From NCBI GenBank assembly GCA_030667735.1, contig DAOUVG010000092.1, forward strand, positions 1-6,523: 6,523 bases of DNA, written 5' to 3'. The notes below the pieces were generated by a model, which saw only the letters and a program-made list of their open reading frames with translations, made no database searches and was not told the origin of the DNA. Below, in pieces: positions 4,220 through 6,523 of this stretch (position 1 is its first letter; every line of letters begins with the position of its first letter). This DNA comes from Dehalococcoidales bacterium. GTDB lineage: Bacteria; Chloroflexota; Dehalococcoidia; Dehalococcoidales; Fen-1064. Position numbers and translations under genes: made by a program.

Positions 4220-5819
4220 AGGATGTCCGCACATTGATACAGGCGGGCAACCCCGAAGCGAAGGCCCTTTCCAGCGCGGGACGCACGTCTTCCGGTTTGT
4301 CTACTGCTTCTCCGTAACCGCCCAGGGCCTCGACTACCTTGTCGTAGCGGACATAGCCCAGGTCGGACCCCACCACGCGGCCAGTCCCCCTGTTCTGCTG
4401 GAGGCGCTTTATCACTCCCCAGCCGCCGTCGTTGCTGATTATGGAGACAATGGGAAGGTTATGCCTGACCATGGTGTTAAACTCCATGGCATTCAGTCCG
4501 AACGAACCGTCGCCACTGAGGTAGAGCACCTGCTTGTCAGGTCTCGCCAGCCTGGCTGCTATTGAGTAGCTGGGTCCCACACCGAGTGTCCCGGTAGGGA
4601 GAATGCTGAGCATGTGCCCGGGGTAATAGCTCCGCAAAACCCTGAATCCCCACCCGGAGATTTCGCCGCCGTCCATAACTATTGTAGCGTCCCGGTCAAG
4701 GAAGTCACGAATCTCCCGGCAGAGACGGGCAGGGTGTACCGGGCTACTGTCGGAGTTGATGAGGTCGGCCATCTGCTCCTGCTGGGCCAGGGCAAGCTCG
4801 TGACATTTCGCCACCCAGGGTAGTTCCTTTCTGCCCTGGCATCTGTCGCGGGCCTCGTCGCTCATCTGCCTCAGCACTGCTTTCGCGTCTCCGATAATGC
4901 CGATATCTGTCGGCCGGTTTCGCCCTAACTCGGTGGATTCGATATCTATCTGAATCCACTTGCTGTCCTTGTTAAACAGGGGCGCTCGTCCGTAAGCCAT
5001 CAGGAAGTCCATCCGTTTGCCAATGACCAGGATTGCGTCTGCCTGGTCCGTCCCGACGCGGGGGTTGAGGCATAGCGGGTGGTCGGCGGGAAGCGAACTG
5101 CTGCCGACACTGCTGTTGAAAGGTATTCCGGTCAGTTCAATGAACTCGCGGAGTTCGTCAGCGGCCTGCGACCACCAGAGGCCCATGCCGCCGATGACCA
5201 GCGGTCGCTCGGCCTTCAGAAGGAGGTCCACAGCCTGCCTGACCATCTCCGGGTCTCCCTGGGGTCGGGCGTCTGTCCGGTAGTTGGTCGGTAGCACTAC
5301 CTCATCCTCTTCAATCTCAGCGCTGAGCACGTCGACGGGGAACTCCAGGTAGACCGGTCCCGGCCGACCGCCAAGGGCCTGCCGGAATGCCATGCTGACA
5401 TACTCGGCGATTCGTTTCGTCTCGTAGCCCGCCCGCGCCCACTTGGTGGTGTCGCTGGCCAGTTCCAGGGAGTTCATGTCCTGAATGGCACCCAGGTCGA
5501 AGTTCTGTATTCCTGTCCTGCCTCCGAAGACAATTATCGGGCAGGCTTTCCCGAAGGCGTCCCACAGTCCGGTGACGGCGTTGGTGAATCCCGGCCCCGC
5601 GGTGGCGGCGGCAATACCCGGTTTTCCCGTCATCATAGCCCAGCCTTCGGCGGCAAAGACCGCCGCCTGTTCATGGCGGGTGTCTATGACCTTAATACCT
5701 TCGTCGGTACAACCCTGAAAGATGGGGTCGATTTCCCCGCCGGACAGGGCGAAGATATACTCTACTCCCTCCTGCTTGAGTACTCTGGCAATCAGCTTGC
5801 CTCCGTTAATCCTGGCCAC
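4215..5819 (-). CDS. ThDP-dependent enzyme, benzaldehyde lyase / 2-hydroxyacyl-CoA lyase-like
   Basis: A 534-residue thiamine-diphosphate enzyme of the acetolactate synthase superfamily with three domains in normal order. The PYR domain spans about 1-170, the central domain about 190-320 and the PP domain about 360-530. The catalytic Glu that activates ThDP is E50 (D46-T-R-H-E-Q-A-A). The ThDP/Mg motif runs from G436-D-G to N463-D. The N-terminal 80 residues resemble benzaldehyde lyase more than acetolactate synthase: L25 to F34, I45-D-T-R-H-E, and G77-F-T-N-A-V-T. E29 takes the place of that enzyme's active-site His29, while a Gln equivalent to Gln113 is kept (comparison from memory). It likely makes or breaks a C-C bond next to a carbonyl, as in acyloin or 2-hydroxyacyl-CoA chemistry; the substrate is unknown. 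The start GTG 5819 has AAGGAGGT 7 nt upstream. The SDR upstream is in the same direction and could supply or use a hydroxy/keto product. Confidence 0.88.
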   Translation of the reverse strand: MARINGGKLIARVLKQEGVEYIFALSGGEIDPIFQGCTDEGIKVIDTRHEQAAVFAAEGWAMMTGKPGIAAATAGPGFTNAVTGLWDAFGKACPIIVFGGRTGIQNFDLGAIQDMNSLELASDTTKWARAGYETKRIAEYVSMAFRQALGGRPGPVYLEFPVDVLSAEIEEDEVVLPTNYRTDARPQGDPEMVRQAVDLLLKAERPLVIGGMGLWWSQAADELREFIELTGIPFNSSVGSSSLPADHPLCLNPRVGTDQADAILVIGKRMDFLMAYGRAPLFNKDSKWIQIDIESTELGRNRPTDIGIIGDAKAVLRQMSDEARDRCQGRKELPWVAKCHELALAQQEQMADLINSDSSPVHPARLCREIRDFLDRDATIVMDGGEISGWGFRVLRSYYPGHMLSILPTGTLGVGPSYSIAARLARPDKQVLYLSGDGSFGLNAMEFNTMVRHNLPIVSIISNDGGWGVIKRLQQNRGTGRVVGSDLGYVRYDKVVEALGGYGEAVDKPEDVRPALERAFASGLPACINVRTSF

Positions 5820-5826
5820 TAGTCAG

Positions 5827-5834
5827 ACCTCCTT
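5827..5834 (-). promoter_or_regulatory. Strong Shine-Dalgarno fixing the GTG start of the ThDP gene
   Basis: The minus strand reads AAGGAGGT, 7 nt before GTG 5819. No convincing promoter is seen between it and the inverted-repeat element at 5884, so the gene may depend on read-through from the SDR. Confidence 0.8.
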
Positions 5835-5883
5835 AGTGCTGCTGAATCTCACCTGTTCCCGGTTTGGTGTATGCCGGGGCTTG

Positions 5884-5977
5884 GTGTGCTGAAAAAGGGG
5901 AGTGCAGAGAGAGCCCTCTCAGAAGGGGGGTGTCCCTCAGATATAGTGGGGATGGTCGAAAGTGTTTTTCAGCACAC
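5884..5977. mobile_element. 94-bp MITE-like element with 13-bp terminal inverted repeats
   Basis: GTGTGCTGAAAAA (5884-5896) and TTTTTCAGCACAC (5965-5977) are perfect inverted repeats flanking 68 bp of non-coding DNA. The interior has short nested palindromes, such as CCCT/AGGG at 5914-5927 and GAGAG/CTCTC at 5909-5920, and is G-rich. The outer arm ends 2 bp from the SDR stop codon. No target-site duplication is evident in the flanks, so mobility is unproven. Alternatives are a dispersed palindromic repeat, an mRNA-stabilising or processing stem, or a very large-looped terminator for the SDR message. Confidence 0.4.
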
Positions 5978-5979
5978 GC

Positions 5980-6522
5980 CTAGTTCATAACATTGCCGCC
6001 GTTGACGTTCAGGGACTGGCCGGTGATGGCCCGCGCGTCCTCGGAAGCGAAGAAGACTACCGTTCGTCCAATGTCTTCCGATGTCTCCTCTCTCCCCAGC
6101 GGTCTTCTGGCAACTATCTGTTTCTCAAAAAACTCACGCGGAGACATATCTTTGAAAGCGGGGTTCATGTCAATCAAACCCTGTGCCAGCCTCTCCCACA
6201 GTGGCGTCCAGATGACACCGGGGCAGATGCAGTTGACGTTGATATTGTCGCCAGCCAGCTGCAGAGCGAGTGATTTGGTGAGGGAAATCACACCGCTCTT
6301 GAAAGCGGAATAGGCCATCAGCAGGGCGGAACCAACCCGGCCCGCCTCCGAGGATATATTGATTATCTTGCCGCTCTTCTGCTCTATGAGGTAGGGTATT
6401 ACTGCCTGGGACATGAGGACGTGCGCTTTCAGGGTCAGGCGGTAGTATCCGTCCAAACCAGTCCAGCCCAGGGCGATACTATCGGAGCCTCCTTCGTCGG
6501 AGCCACCGACATTATTGACCAG
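5980..6522 (-). CDS. Short-chain dehydrogenase/reductase (SDR), N-terminus off the edge
   Basis: A classical NAD(P)-dependent SDR oxidoreductase, of which the last 180 residues are visible. The family is usually 250-280 residues, so about 80-90, including the Gly-rich nucleotide-binding motif, lie beyond the right edge. Numbering from the first visible codon, the NNAG-type motif is L1-V-N-N-V-G-G, the catalytic Ser is S58 (N55-I-S-S), and Y71-x3-K75 is intact. P101-G follows, and the C-terminus ends in the usual T-G-Q-x-L-N-V-N-G-G. At the position normally held by the fourth catalytic residue, Asn (usually N-L-K-G), this protein seems to have T30 (T-L-K-A). A Gly/Asp/Ser-rich insert (G6-G-S-D-E-G-G-S-D-S) follows the NNVG motif. 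It reads into the ThDP gene after a 160-bp gap holding the inverted-repeat element, so co-transcription is possible. The substrate is unknown. Confidence 0.93.
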   Translation of the reverse strand: MVNNVGGSDEGGSDSIALGWTGLDGYYRLTLKAHVLMSQAVIPYLIEQKSGKIINISSEAGRVGSALLMAYSAFKSGVISLTKSLALQLAGDNINVNCICPGVIWTPLWERLAQGLIDMNPAFKDMSPREFFEKQIVARRPLGREETSEDIGRTVVFFASEDARAITGQSLNVNGGNVMN

Positions 6523-6523
6523 G

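Noticed and set aside
4215..5819. ThDP enzyme as biosynthetic acetolactate synthase (ilvB)
   Set aside because: The N-terminal region fits benzaldehyde/2-hydroxyacyl-CoA lyases better, and no small regulatory subunit or other ilv gene is adjacent.
1..6523. CRISPR array, tRNA/rRNA genes, transposase or phage genes
   Set aside because: No regularly spaced repeats, no RNA-gene signatures and no recognisable mobile-element proteins on either strand.

Overview
The window reads as bacterial chromosome of moderately high GC with compact, ordinary gene structure: Shine-Dalgarno sites before almost every gene and sigma-70-type promoters. The mix of genes suggests an anaerobic or facultative bacterium, possibly a Chloroflexota (Dehalococcoidia-like) genome. 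These are tiny zinc-ribbon proteins including an FmdB type, a 2[4Fe-4S] ferredoxin, a Crp/Fnr regulator without cysteines, and a ThDP enzyme of the benzaldehyde-lyase/2-hydroxyacyl-CoA-lyase type next to a short-chain dehydrogenase. This placement rests on general resemblance, not on a diagnostic marker.

Layout. Positions 1-98 hold a strong hairpin terminator. From 99 to 3236 there are five minus-strand genes. In transcription order they are an MFS exporter (3236-1956), a Crp/Fnr regulator (1709-1038), a small ferredoxin (972-757), an orphan zinc-ribbon protein (572-387) and an FmdB-family protein (314-99). The gaps between them (about 65-250 bp) carry recognisable promoters, so they look like separately started units and not one tight operon. 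TatD-family nuclease is the only plus-strand gene (3442-4185). It is divergent from the MFS gene and has a good TTGACA-17-TATCTT promoter. It converges on a ThDP-dependent enzyme (5819-4215). Upstream of that is the C-terminal part of an SDR oxidoreductase that runs off the right edge (6522-5980).

How the parts may work together. The most interesting region is the regulator and the ferredoxin gene just downstream of it. The ferredoxin promoter has a dyad (1021-1044) centred at -41.5 from the predicted start, the class II activator position for Crp/Fnr proteins. The regulator's own promoter, with a TGATATAAT extended -10, has another dyad over +2 to +26 of its transcript, a repressor position. 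This suggests a small circuit of self-repression plus ferredoxin activation; it is inference. Other non-coding structures are a perfect 16-bp palindrome in the MFS leader and a 94-bp element with perfect 13-bp terminal inverted repeats between the SDR and ThDP genes.

I found no CRISPR array, RNA gene, transposase or clearly new multi-gene system. No gene-free stretch exceeds 300 bases.
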